A stretch of DNA of 64,000 bases from JAKPUX01 sp964436305 (GTDB taxonomy: Bacteria; Zhuqueibacterota; Zhuqueibacteria; Residuimicrobiales; Residuimicrobiaceae), in assembly GCA_964436305.1 (NCBI GenBank), contig CAYTCI010000006.1, positions 1 to 64,000 of the forward strand. Reading direction: 5' to 3'. The notes beneath the pieces were generated by a model. That model was not told where the DNA came from. It saw nothing but the letters and a program-made list of their open reading frames with translations, and ran no database searches. Positions 44,485-53,146 of the stretch are shown one piece after another; positions within the stretch are counted from its first letter, which is position 1; each line of letters starts with the position of its first letter. A program made the position numbers and the translations under genes.

Positions 44485-45117
44485 TCAGTGATATCGGCGT
44501 AACAGGCCCTTGACCTTGCCGATGATGCGAAAACCGGGATCATCGGCGGGGATATAGATCGGCTGCATCGTCTGGTTTTCCGGCTGCAGCCGCACGCGGT
44601 CCTTCTCGCGGTAAAAGCGCTTGACGGTGGCCTCTTCGTCGAGCAGGGCGATGATGATGTCGCCATTGCGGCAGCTCTGGGTCATCTGCACGGCCAGCAG
44701 GTCGCCATCGCGGATATCCGCGTCGATCATACTGTGGCCGCGGACCTTGAGGAGGAAAATATCCTCCTTGCCGACCCATTCGGAATCGAGATAGAGATCA
44801 CCCTCGCGCTCCTCGAGCGCCAGTTCGGGCAGGCCGGCGACGACCTCGCCGATGATCGGACAGGCGCGCGCGCGCTGGCTGTAGCCCTCCTGCTGCTCCT
44901 CGCCGATGATGTGGTAGGAACGCGACTTGCCGTTTTCATGGCGGCTGAGCACGCCTTTCTCCTGCAGGGTCATCAGGATCTTGTGGATCCCGGCCGCGGA
45001 GACCTGGCCCAGCAGTCCGGCCAGCTCGCGTACGGTGGGTGGATACCCCTTCTCCTGCTGGAATCGCCGGATGGCATCCAGGACCTGGCGCTGTTTGGGT
45101 GTCAAGAAATCTTGCAT
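44485..45117 (-). CDS. lexA: SOS repressor LexA
   Basis: The 210-residue protein starts at the ATG at 45117 (M-Q-D-F-L-T-P-K-Q); the open frame extends upstream through the promoter and operator. It has an N-terminal winged-helix domain, the self-cleavage bond A94-G95 in E-V-V-A-G-L-P, and the Ser129 (G-H-S-M) / Lys166 (A-T-V-K-R-F) dyad. It represses DNA-damage genes until RecA filaments trigger cleavage. Two matching boxes around its own promoter indicate autoregulation. Two unrecognised genes follow in the same direction. Confidence 0.97.
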   Translation of the reverse strand: MQDFLTPKQRQVLDAIRRFQQEKGYPPTVRELAGLLGQVSAAGIHKILMTLQEKGVLSRHENGKSRSYHIIGEEQQEGYSQRARACPIIGEVVAGLPELALEEREGDLYLDSEWVGKEDIFLLKVRGHSMIDADIRDGDLLAVQMTQSCRNGDIIIALLDEEATVKRFYREKDRVRLQPENQTMQPIYIPADDPGFRIIGKVKGLLRRYH

Positions 45118-45142
45118 GGGTGAACTCTTATTCACTTGGACC

Positions 45143-45154
45143 GAACATTTGTAC
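45143..45154 (-). promoter_or_regulatory. Putative LexA box 1
   Basis: GAACATTTGTAC, related to the Gram-positive-type GAAC-N4-GTTC operator but with a diverged second half. It covers the predicted lexA transcription start. The same core recurs in box 2. Confidence 0.6.
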
Positions 45155-45159
45155 ACTTC

Positions 45160-45188
45160 AATATAGCAATTCAGCACTATTTTGTCAA
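45160..45188 (-). promoter_or_regulatory. lexA promoter
   Basis: Minus-strand TTGACA (45183-45188), a 17-nt spacer, TATATT (45160-45165). The predicted start near 45153 falls within LexA box 1. Confidence 0.75.
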
Positions 45189-45205
45189 GTCTTTTTTTGT
45201 TTTTG

Positions 45206-45217
45206 GCACAAATGTTC
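45206..45217 (-). promoter_or_regulatory. Putative LexA box 2
   Basis: Minus-strand GAACATTTGTGC, 11 of 12 bases identical to box 1 in the opposite orientation, lying just upstream of the lexA -35 box. It could also influence the divergent aminotransferase gene. Confidence 0.55.
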
Positions 45218-45265
45218 ACCTGTCCGCTTTATGACGGCCTGTCCACCCCGGCCTGAAGAAAAATA

Positions 45266-45294
45266 TTGTTCCTGTCGGAGAATTTTACTACACT
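45266..45294 (+). promoter_or_regulatory. Possible promoter of the aminotransferase gene
   Basis: TTGTTC (45266-45271), a 17-nt spacer, TACACT (45289-45294), about 40 nt before the start at 45333. Confidence 0.4.
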
Positions 45295-45332
45295 ATACCC
45301 CGCATTTGTGCCGCTACTTTTTCAGGAGAGCC

Positions 45333-46811
45333 ATGGCTGGAATTTTGGAAAACCGTTTCGCGCCGATCCGCGATCAGATCATCGGCTATAACCAGACCTT
45401 CACGACCCCCTTTGGCGAGCAGCGCATCGTCTATGGGGACTGGACGGCGAGCGGCCGCCTCTACACTCCCATCGAGAGGGCGATGGCGGAGCGGTTCGGC
45501 CCCTTCGTCGGCAACACCCACTCCGAGTCGAGCGTAACCGGCAGCAGCATGACACGGGCCTACCACCAGGCACACGAAATCATCAAGCGCCACGTTCATG
45601 CCGGACCCGAGGATGTGATCATCACCACCGGATCGGGCATGACGGCGGCGGTGAACAAATGGCAGCGCATTCTCGGTCTGCGCGTGCCGGAACAGCTGGC
45701 CGATCATCTCTACCTGCCCGAGGAGGAGCGGCCGGTCGTCTTCCTCACCCATATGGAGCACCATTCCAACCAGACCTCCTGGCTGGAGACCATCGCCGAT
45801 GTCGAGGTGATTGAACCCGATGACCAGGGTCGGGTCGATCTCGACAACCTGGAGCGGCTGCTGCGCGTCTATCGCGACCGGCCGATGAAGATCGGCACCT
45901 TCACTGCCTGTTCGAATGTCACCGGTATCTGCACCCCCTATCATGCCCTGGCCCGGATCATGCACGAACACGGCGGCTTTTGCTTTATCGATTTCGCCGC
46001 TTCGGCGCCCTACGTTGCCATCGACATGCATCCACCCGATCCCCGCGAGCGGCTCGACGCGATCTATTTTTCACCGCACAAATTTCTCGGCGGGCCGGGC
46101 AGCGCCGGGGTCCTGATCTTCGCCTCCAGCCTCTACACCCTGCGTGTCCCCGACCAGCCCGGCGGCGGCACGGTCAACTGGACCAATCCCTGGGGTGAGC
46201 ACCGTTTCATCAACAACATCGAGGCCCGCGAGGATGGCGGCACCCCCGGCTTTCTCCAGGCCATCCGCGCCGCCCTGAGCATCGAACTCAAGCAGGCGAT
46301 GGGTGTGCCGGAGATGCTGGCTCGCGAAGAGGAAATGAAGCACCGCCTCTTTGCCGGTCTGCGCGCGCTGCCGAGCTTGCACCTGCTCGCCGATCACATC
46401 GAGGAGCGCCTCGGTATTTTTTCCTTCTACTCCGACCGGATCCATTACAACCTGCTGGTCAAGCTGCTCAACGACCACTTCGGGATCCAGGTTCGCGGCG
46501 GCTGCTCCTGCGCCGGTACCTACGGCCACTATCTGCTGCACGTCGATCCCAACCGCTCCCACCAGATCGCCGAGCACATCGACCATGGCGATCTTTCCGA
46601 CAAGCCGGGATGGGTTCGTCTCTCCATCCACCCCACCATGACCGACGCGGAGATCGACTTTATCCTGGCCGCGCTCGGGGAGACCATCCATCACGCCGCG
46701 GCCTGGAGCGAAGAGTACCGCTACGATTCGGCGACCAACGAATTTCATTGTCTCCACGCCGGCTGTGATACCACGCCGGACGTCGCCGCCTGGTTTTCAT
46801 TGCACAGCTGA
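45333..46811 (+). CDS. Class V aminotransferase (cysteine desulfurase-like)
   Basis: The 492-residue PLP enzyme starts at the ATG at 45333 with AGGAGAG upstream; the frame opens far upstream, inside lexA, but that part is not used. PLP-binding residues are D220 (F-I-D-F-A-A-S) and the Schiff-base K250 (S-P-H-K-F-L-G-G-P-G-S). R-G-G-C-S-C-A-G with Cys391/Cys393 resembles the mobile-loop cysteine of SufS-type desulfurases. Compared with SufS (about 410 residues) it has internal expansions and a C-terminal extension. The likely activity is sulfur or selenium mobilisation or a related lyase reaction; no suf genes are adjacent. Confidence 0.88.
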   Translation: MAGILENRFAPIRDQIIGYNQTFTTPFGEQRIVYGDWTASGRLYTPIERAMAERFGPFVGNTHSESSVTGSSMTRAYHQAHEIIKRHVHAGPEDVIITTGSGMTAAVNKWQRILGLRVPEQLADHLYLPEEERPVVFLTHMEHHSNQTSWLETIADVEVIEPDDQGRVDLDNLERLLRVYRDRPMKIGTFTACSNVTGICTPYHALARIMHEHGGFCFIDFAASAPYVAIDMHPPDPRERLDAIYFSPHKFLGGPGSAGVLIFASSLYTLRVPDQPGGGTVNWTNPWGEHRFINNIEAREDGGTPGFLQAIRAALSIELKQAMGVPEMLAREEEMKHRLFAGLRALPSLHLLADHIEERLGIFSFYSDRIHYNLLVKLLNDHFGIQVRGGCSCAGTYGHYLLHVDPNRSHQIAEHIDHGDLSDKPGWVRLSIHPTMTDAEIDFILAALGETIHHAAAWSEEYRYDSATNEFHCLHAGCDTTPDVAAWFSLHS

Positions 46812-46817
46812 TTCCGC

Positions 46818-46833
46818 CCTCCCGGCCGGGAGG
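46818..46833. repeat. 16-bp perfect palindrome
   Basis: CCTCCCGGCCGGGAGG, 6 nt after the aminotransferase stop and 72 nt before the helicase start. It has no T-tract, so it could be a weak terminator-like hairpin or a protein-binding site. Confidence 0.35.
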
Positions 46834-46905
46834 CACCACCCCTGTCCAGCCGATCCGCGCCACCCGATCCCGGCGCGTCGCTAACTCTATCTCCGCAGGA
46901 ACTCC

Positions 46906-49758
46906 ATGTCCACCGCGTACCATGCCAAATTTTTCGCCCATGCCCTGTCGCAGCATTATCACGGCGACCTCCTCGGCAAGATCTCCCACTCGCTCTTCGA
47001 TGCCCGGGTCGATCTCAATCCCCACCAGCTCGAAGCCGCCCTCTTTGCCCTGCGCTCGCCGCTCAGCAGGGGGGTGATCCTCGCCGATGAGGTGGGGCTG
47101 GGCAAGACGATCGAGGCGGGGCTGGTACTTTGCCAATACTGGGCCGAGCGCCGCCGCCGGCTGCTGATCATCGCGCCGGCCGCCCTGCGGGTACAGTGGA
47201 GCCTCGAACTGAATGAAAAATTCCATCTGCCCAACCAGCTGATCGACGCCCGCGCCATGCGCCAGATTCAGCGCGAGGGGCGCGCCAATCCCTTCGATCA
47301 GCCCCTGATCGTCATCACCTCCATCCACTTCGCCAGCCGCCATGGCGCGCTCCTGCGCACCGTGCCCTGGGATCTGGTCGTCATCGATGAAGCCCACAAG
47401 CTGCGCAATGTCTTCCAGCAGAGCAACAAAATGGCCCAGGAGATCAACTGGGCCCTCGAGGACCGGCAGAAGCTGCTGCTCACCGCCACCCCGCTGCAGA
47501 ACTCGCTGCAGGAGCTCTTCGGTCTGGCCACTCTCATCGATCCGCATATCTTCGGCGAACTCGCGGCCTTCCGCGCCCGCTTCGAGGGGCCCCGGCCCGA
47601 CCATGATGAACTGCGCCAGCGGCTCGCCTCCTTTTGCAAGCGCACCCTGCGCAGCCAGGTCTCCGAGTACATCCAGTACACCGAGCGCCGCGCCATCACC
47701 CTCCCCTTCACCCCGAGCGAAGCAGAGCAGCAATTGTACGAGGCGATCTCCGACTATCTGGCCCGTGAGGATACCCTGGCCGTGCCGGCGCGGCAGCGCC
47801 ATCTGCTCAGCCTGATCCTGCGCAAGCTGCTTGCCTCCTCGGTCTATGCGATCAGTTTCACCCTGACCACCATGCGCAACCGGCTGCAGCTGCTTCAGCG
47901 CGGCCAGCAGCTTGAGAGCGACTTTATCGACGGTCTGATTGCGGGGGAGGAACTCGAGAGCGAGTATCTAGAGGATACCGACGTGGCGGCGGGTGATGAG
48001 GGAACCGGCGAGGTCGATCCGCTCCAGCTGGCCGAGGAGATCCGTCTGCTCGACAGCTTCATCCTCGCGGCGGGCGCGATCGTGCTCGAGTCCAAGGCGG
48101 AGCGGCTGGGCCAGGCGCTGGAGACCGGCTTTACCGAGATGAAGCGGATGGGCGCCCCCGAGAAAGCGCTGATCTTCACCGAATCGCGGCGCACCCAGGA
48201 GTACATTTACCGCCACCTGCGCCGGATCGGCTATGAAGGCCAGATCGTCCTCTTCAATGGCACCAACGCCGATCCCGAGTCGGCTGCCATCTATCAGGAG
48301 TGGATCGGCCGCCATGCCGGCTCCGGCCGCAGCAGCGGATCACGTCCGGTCGACATCCGCACCGCCCTGGTCGACCACTTCCGCGAACGCGGGCGGATCA
48401 TGATCGCCACCGAGGCAGCCGCGGAAGGCCTCAACCTGCAGTTCTGCAGCCTGGTCATCAATTACGATCTGCCGTGGAATCCGCAGCGGATCGAACAACG
48501 CATCGGCCGCTGCCACCGCTATGGCCAGAAGCACGACGTGGTGGTGATCAATTTTCTCAACACCCGGAATCAGGCGGACCAGCGGGTCTACGAGCTCCTC
48601 GAGCACAAGTTCGCCCTTTTCAATGGCCTTTTTGGCGCCTCCGATGAAATCCTCGGGCAGATCGAATCGGGCGTCGATTTCGAGGCACGCATCCTCGACC
48701 TTTACCAGCACTGCCGCAGCCGCGAGGAGATCGATGCCGCCTTCGCCGCCCTCCAGCAGGAGATGGAAGAGAGCATCAACCACCGCCTGGACAAGACCCG
48801 CCGTCTGCTCCTCGAACATTTCGACCAGGATGTGCAGGCACGGCTGCGCATGCGTCTCGACGACGCCCGCCAGCAGCTCAACCGCATCGGCCTTTTCTTC
48901 TGGGAGTTGACCCGTTACCAGCTCGCCGATCAAGCCCAGTTCAACGAGTCCGCGCTTCACTTCGACCTGGTGCAATCCCCCCTGCCGCAGATCCCGACAG
49001 GGCGCTACACCCTGGTCTCCCGCAACCGCCAGCCGGTCGCCGATGAGGCGCTCTACCGCCTCTCCCACCCGCTCGGCGAATACGTTATCGCGGCGGGTCA
49101 GCACCACACTACCCCCACCGCTCATCTCTTCTTTGACATCAGCCATCACCCGAGCCGTATCTCGATGATCGAGGCCCTCAAGGGACGCAGCGGCTGGCTC
49201 TCACTGCACGGCTTGCGGATCGATGCCCTCGATCGTGAGGATCACCTCATCTTTGCGGCGTTCGACGACCAGGGGCGGCACCTCGATGGCGAGCTTTGCG
49301 AACACCTCTTCTACTGTCAGGGGGCGGTGCGGCCGGTCCAGCCGCCTCCGGAGGCGACGCTGAAAAAGCTGGCCCGCGAGAGCGAAAAACAGATCAAAGT
49401 CCTGACCCAGCGCTCCCTCGACTGGAACAACGCGCTTTTCTACGAGGAGTGTGACCGGCTCGACACCTGGTCCGAGGAGGCTGCGGGTGCGGTCGAGAGC
49501 GAGTTGAGCGCCGTTAAAAAAGAGATCCGCCAGCTCAGCCGCCTTTCGCGGCGCAGCACCACGCCGGTCGAGCAGCATCAGATCCACCGCCAGCTGCAGG
49601 AACTGGAACAGAAAAAACGACGCCTGCGGCAGCGGATCTTTCAGGTCGAGGACGAGATCGGCGCCCGGCGCGATGCCCTGATCGGCATGCTCGAACAGCG
49701 CGTGGCGCAAAAGAGCGAGGTCGTGGAACTTTTCACCCTGCGCTGGAGCGTGATCTAG
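46906..49758 (+). CDS. SNF2/RapA-type DEAD-like helicase
   Basis: The 950-residue protein starts at the ATG at 46906 (AGGA 6 nt upstream). The SNF2 ATPase core shows Walker A D-E-V-G-L-G-K-T (61-68) and motif II D-E-A-H-K-L-R-N (161-168). The C-terminal helicase lobe has L-I-F-T-E-S-R-R-T and motif VI Q-R-I-G-R-C-H-R-Y-G-Q. The last about 350 residues carry a unique domain and a long coiled coil (about 860-930). Relatives include RapA (RNA polymerase recycling) and defence-associated SNF2 proteins such as DrmD. No methyltransferase, nuclease or other defence gene is adjacent, so the function is open. Confidence 0.88.
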   Translation: MSTAYHAKFFAHALSQHYHGDLLGKISHSLFDARVDLNPHQLEAALFALRSPLSRGVILADEVGLGKTIEAGLVLCQYWAERRRRLLIIAPAALRVQWSLELNEKFHLPNQLIDARAMRQIQREGRANPFDQPLIVITSIHFASRHGALLRTVPWDLVVIDEAHKLRNVFQQSNKMAQEINWALEDRQKLLLTATPLQNSLQELFGLATLIDPHIFGELAAFRARFEGPRPDHDELRQRLASFCKRTLRSQVSEYIQYTERRAITLPFTPSEAEQQLYEAISDYLAREDTLAVPARQRHLLSLILRKLLASSVYAISFTLTTMRNRLQLLQRGQQLESDFIDGLIAGEELESEYLEDTDVAAGDEGTGEVDPLQLAEEIRLLDSFILAAGAIVLESKAERLGQALETGFTEMKRMGAPEKALIFTESRRTQEYIYRHLRRIGYEGQIVLFNGTNADPESAAIYQEWIGRHAGSGRSSGSRPVDIRTALVDHFRERGRIMIATEAAAEGLNLQFCSLVINYDLPWNPQRIEQRIGRCHRYGQKHDVVVINFLNTRNQADQRVYELLEHKFALFNGLFGASDEILGQIESGVDFEARILDLYQHCRSREEIDAAFAALQQEMEESINHRLDKTRRLLLEHFDQDVQARLRMRLDDARQQLNRIGLFFWELTRYQLADQAQFNESALHFDLVQSPLPQIPTGRYTLVSRNRQPVADEALYRLSHPLGEYVIAAGQHHTTPTAHLFFDISHHPSRISMIEALKGRSGWLSLHGLRIDALDREDHLIFAAFDDQGRHLDGELCEHLFYCQGAVRPVQPPPEATLKKLARESEKQIKVLTQRSLDWNNALFYEECDRLDTWSEEAAGAVESELSAVKKEIRQLSRLSRRSTTPVEQHQIHRQLQELEQKKRRLRQRIFQVEDEIGARRDALIGMLEQRVAQKSEVVELFTLRWSVI

Positions 49759-49768
49759 GCGACAGGGC

Positions 49769-49796
49769 AAAAAAAAACCGGGCGCAAAACGCCCGG
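49769..49796 (-). terminator. Intrinsic terminator of the FKBP gene
   Basis: A CCGGGCG / CGCCCGG stem with a 5-nt loop; nine U follow on the minus strand. It lies between the convergent helicase and FKBP genes. Confidence 0.9.
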
Positions 49797-49814
49797 TCGC
49801 TGCAGCAGGTTAGC

Positions 49815-50315
49815 TTACTCTGCAAAATCCTCGCCATGGACATGACCATGCTCGAGCTCTTCGGCGGTGGCCGGGCGGACGCCGAGAAGCTCCACCTCGA
49901 AGTTCAGGGTCTTACCCGCCAGCGGATGGTTGAAATCGAGGGTGATCTGGTCGCCGTCGATCTTGGTGATAAAACACGACAACTGTTCGCCCTCCTCCTC
50001 CTCCTCATTCTCATCCACTTCCGCCAGCAGCTCGGCGCCGATCTCCAGTTCGATATCATCCGGCAGCTCGTTGCGATGGACCACCTGAATGTCTTCAGGG
50101 TCGTAATCGCCGTAGGCCTCATCCGGCCGCAGGACGATCTTTTTCTTGCTTTTCAGCGGCATGGCAAGAATATCCTCCTCCAGTTTGGCGAGGATTTGCT
50201 CAGCGCCGGAAATGAATTCCAGGGGATCTTCATCATAGGTGGAATCCAGCAGATTACCGTCGCTATCGGTGAGCGTGTAATGAACCGTGACAACCTGATC
50301 ATTCGCTATAGGCAC
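49815..50315 (-). CDS. slyD: SlyD-like FKBP-type peptidyl-prolyl isomerase
   Basis: The 166-residue protein starts at a GTG at 50315, because GGAGG sits exactly 5 nt upstream; the ATG four codons earlier has no ribosome site. FKBP halves (V-H-Y-T-L, A-Y-G-D-Y-D and N-H-P-L-A-G-K-T-L-N-F) flank an insert-in-flap chaperone domain (about 70-125). That insert contains an unusually acidic loop (D-E-N-E-E-E-E-E-G). A short E-H-G-H-V-H-G metal-binding tail is present, less His-rich than in E. coli SlyD. It is a cytoplasmic folding helper and possible Ni/Zn handler. Confidence 0.92.
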   Translation of the reverse strand: MPIANDQVVTVHYTLTDSDGNLLDSTYDEDPLEFISGAEQILAKLEEDILAMPLKSKKKIVLRPDEAYGDYDPEDIQVVHRNELPDDIELEIGAELLAEVDENEEEEEGEQLSCFITKIDGDQITLDFNHPLAGKTLNFEVELLGVRPATAEELEHGHVHGEDFAE

Positions 50316-50364
50316 AACTACCTCCATGGTCTCGATGATGCGGCAACGCCAATTAGTTGACTAT

Positions 50365-50393
50365 ATGATACATAAAAAAAAGGGAATAACCAA
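50365..50393 (-). promoter_or_regulatory. Possible FKBP promoter
   Basis: Minus-strand TTGGTT (50388-50393), a 17-nt T-rich spacer, TATCAT (50365-50370), about 50 nt before the GTG start. Confidence 0.35.
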
Positions 50394-50441
50394 GGCAAAA
50401 AAGCGCCGCTGCCAGGCGGGCCTGGCACCGGCTGCAGCCTC

Positions 50442-52256
50442 TCAACCGGCGCCGCCCCCGCCGCCACCCGCCCCGCCGCCGCCTCCGGCGCTCGCGCCAC
50501 CGCCGACGCCGCTGCTGGAACTCATGGTGGTGGTCATCGAGGCGAAGGCCTGGGCGAAGGAGGCCGGTGTGACCGCTCCGGGGCCGCCGGCGGTGTAGGC
50601 GAACCACGGGATAAAGTGGGCGCTCTGATCGGCAGGGATCACCTCAGCCAGCGCCCGATAGGCCCGTTGTCCCACGCCCAGAGCCGAAGCATAGACCATA
50701 TACCGGTCGATGGTACCCAGCAGCGTGGTATGCTGCGGCGGTTCAAAACGGCCGCGGCGCAGATAGCGGGAGAGGGACTTCCAGCGCCGGAATTGTACCT
50801 CCCCCTCGGGGGTGCGGTGCTGGATGGCGTTCGCACCGATGAGCAGCAGAAAAAACCAGCCCGCCGCCACACCCGGCCAGGGTGCATACCAGATCAGCAG
50901 CAGCAGACTCACGACGATGCCCGCGCCAAAGCAGAGCATCGCGCGGTGCATACCCTGCTGGCTGCTCTTGTCATAATAGCCGCGAGCCTCGGCACTGCGG
51001 CTGACCGTCTTTTGCCAGCTCCGGAAAAAGCTCGCCATCTTTTGGGCCTGTTTGCTGATCTCCTGCATGCGCAGCCGGGGCTCACCATGGGAAAGCTCCT
51101 GAAAGAGAAAATCGAGCAGATCGGTCTCATAGACCGCCAGTTCCGGCCGGCGCTGCTGCAGGGCCTCGCTCTGCAACTCCAGCAGATAATCCTGCTTCGC
51201 CGCAAAGAAGCGGCTGTGTTTGGCCGGCTCCACCGCCGAGATGTGCAGAAAACCGCGCCGGGCCAGATCGTAGAGCGTCGCCAGCAAGGCCCCACTGGTG
51301 ACCATCCGCATGTTCAGCAGATGGCCGACCAGCGCAGGCGGCGTATCATCCGGAATCTCGGGGCTCTGGGTCGGGATGAATTCATGCACCACCGGGCGCT
51401 TGCCGTAGAGGCGATAAAAATACCAAAAAGCCGCTAGGCCCATCAGCGCCAGAATGCCCGCATAATAGCGACCTTCACGACTGCGCACCTGCCGCACGGC
51501 CTGCTTTTCCTTCTCTGTGGCGCGCTGGTGGTTGGCCTCCTCCGCCCAGCGTCCTTCCTCAGCGAGGATGCCGGAGCGTATGCTGCCGGCCGTAACCGCC
51601 ATTCCCGCGAACCAGGTCGGCGGATAAAGGGCGCGTACTTCCAGATAAACCCGCGCCGGCAGTTCCTCACAGCGGGCGGTAATTTGCCCCGAGGGCTGAA
51701 TGGCCGACCGGGCCCAAAGCGGCCCATGCAGCCAATGCAGCACTTCACCGCCCTCCCCCTCTTGTGGGGGATGCAGGATCAGGCTCACCTCGCGCTGGCG
51801 TTGACTCCAGTCGGTGCCGATGAACTGATAATAAAAAACCGCTGCGTCTTCATGGCGCACCACCGCGCCCGTCACGTGATAACGAAAGACAAAAGTTCGC
51901 TCTTCATTGCGGGCGCTGAAATACCAGCGCACCTCGAGAGCCTCCTGCTCTTCGCGAAGGGCAAAGCGGCCTGGCTCCTCTCCGGGTTGCTCGCTGAAGG
52001 CACGACCACCCTCGAGCACGGCGAAATCGCCATAGTGTACGCCCTCGCGCAGCGGCAGCGAGCGGTAGGCATAATGAAACGAGCCGTTAAATGCATAGGT
52101 CCGCCGCTCCTCGACCGTCACCCCTCCCTCCTCATCCAGCCAGGCCTCGATCTGGACCGGGCCGATCTGATAGGATTTGTCCGCATGTGCCGGGCCGGCC
52201 AGGGTCAGGGCCAGCATCAGCCACAGCGCCGGGCGGCGCGCCATCCACTGATTCAT
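50442..52256 (-). CDS. DUF2207 membrane protein with Gly-rich tail
   Basis: The 604-residue protein starts at the ATG at 52256 behind GGAGGA. A signal peptide precedes an extracytoplasmic beta-rich DUF2207 domain (about 25-210; E-E-R-R-T-Y-A-F-N-G-S-F, then Y-R-S-L-P). Transmembrane helices near 265-285 and 435-480 surround a cytoplasmic winged-helix-like part (M-R-M-V-T-S-G-A-L-L-A-T-L-Y-D-L-A-R-R-G-F-L). The last 30 residues are nearly all Gly with Ser and Ala, typical for DUF2207 proteins. The function of the family is unknown. It lies downstream of the outer-membrane barrel gene after a 63-nt gap. Confidence 0.88.
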   Translation of the reverse strand: MNQWMARRPALWLMLALTLAGPAHADKSYQIGPVQIEAWLDEEGGVTVEERRTYAFNGSFHYAYRSLPLREGVHYGDFAVLEGGRAFSEQPGEEPGRFALREEQEALEVRWYFSARNEERTFVFRYHVTGAVVRHEDAAVFYYQFIGTDWSQRQREVSLILHPPQEGEGGEVLHWLHGPLWARSAIQPSGQITARCEELPARVYLEVRALYPPTWFAGMAVTAGSIRSGILAEEGRWAEEANHQRATEKEKQAVRQVRSREGRYYAGILALMGLAAFWYFYRLYGKRPVVHEFIPTQSPEIPDDTPPALVGHLLNMRMVTSGALLATLYDLARRGFLHISAVEPAKHSRFFAAKQDYLLELQSEALQQRRPELAVYETDLLDFLFQELSHGEPRLRMQEISKQAQKMASFFRSWQKTVSRSAEARGYYDKSSQQGMHRAMLCFGAGIVVSLLLLIWYAPWPGVAAGWFFLLLIGANAIQHRTPEGEVQFRRWKSLSRYLRRGRFEPPQHTTLLGTIDRYMVYASALGVGQRAYRALAEVIPADQSAHFIPWFAYTAGGPGAVTPASFAQAFASMTTTMSSSSGVGGGASAGGGGGAGGGGGGAG

Positions 52257-52319
52257 TTTTTCCTCCGGATACAAAGAAGCCTGCGCAGGGCAGGCTTCAA
52301 CCATGGAACTGCATGCTGA

Positions 52320-53126
52320 TTAAAAGGTGTAGGAGGCATTCAGGACCAGACCGGCCAGCCGTTGTGCATAGTCGATTTCGTCCGAAGCCTCATTGCCGTA
52401 CAGGTCACCACGGTAACCGACGTTGAGCCCGAAACCGCTCGGGAAGCGATACCCCAGGCCAAGCGTCAAGGCGAAAAGATGGGTATCGTTTTCGCTGTCC
52501 CAGGAGGAGTAGCCGTTGGGATTAATGTCGGTGGAATTGAGATTGTTCTCGGTCTTGAGGGTGCCGAGCAGATAGGCCATCGAGCCATAGGCGTAGACAT
52601 TGGAGGCGCCAAAGGGGACGACCAGGGAGATCCCTGCGCCATACATGGTGCCCGAGACCGTAGCGTCATACCGGTCGTACCACCACATCATTTCACCGGT
52701 ATCCACACTATAGCCTGTCCAATACCATGAATCGGCGGTCTGGTCCTCCTTAAGGTATTTGAGGCCGATGAAAGCGTTACCGCTGAGGCTGGTGGTGCTG
52801 ATCAGGCGGTAACCCAGGGTAAAGTTGAGATCGGTTCGTTTGGCCTCCAGGCCTTCCCAGGCATAGTCCTGATCATCCGCCTTGAGGGTGCCGATGAGCA
52901 TCGAGGCGCCAAAATTAAAGCGCCCGCTGTTGACGGCCAGGTAGGGTCCAAAGTAGGAGGCATTGCCCAGTTCGAAATCATCCATGCCGCTCTCGTTGCC
53001 GGTGTAAACCCAGGTGTAGGTGGGCATCCACATGCCGGCGCCGACCGTGTAGGTGGTCCTGGTCTGCGCCAGGGCAAAGCCCGCCGTCAGGAGCAGTCCG
53101 GCCAACAGCAGTAATGTTCGCTTCAT
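52320..53126 (-). CDS. Outer-membrane beta-barrel protein
   Basis: The 268-residue protein starts at the ATG at 53126. A signal peptide (cleaved near A-L-A-Q) precedes alternating amphipathic strands rich in Tyr, Trp and Gly. The C-terminus ends in an aromatic residue (A-S-Y-T-F), as expected for a barrel inserted by the Bam machinery. An 8- to 12-strand barrel is likely. I see no porin-family signature that would define a substrate. It lies 20 nt after the CsgG-like gene and is probably cotranscribed with it. Confidence 0.82.
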   Translation of the reverse strand: MKRTLLLLAGLLLTAGFALAQTRTTYTVGAGMWMPTYTWVYTGNESGMDDFELGNASYFGPYLAVNSGRFNFGASMLIGTLKADDQDYAWEGLEAKRTDLNFTLGYRLISTTSLSGNAFIGLKYLKEDQTADSWYWTGYSVDTGEMMWWYDRYDATVSGTMYGAGISLVVPFGASNVYAYGSMAYLLGTLKTENNLNSTDINPNGYSSWDSENDTHLFALTLGLGYRFPSGFGLNVGYRGDLYGNEASDEIDYAQRLAGLVLNASYTF

Positions 53127-53146
53127 ACGACTCCCTTCTGTTAGGT

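Noticed and set aside
46906..49758. Calling the SNF2 helicase a DISARM or other defence component
   Set aside because: No partner gene of any known defence system is present within the window; kept only as a hypothesis.
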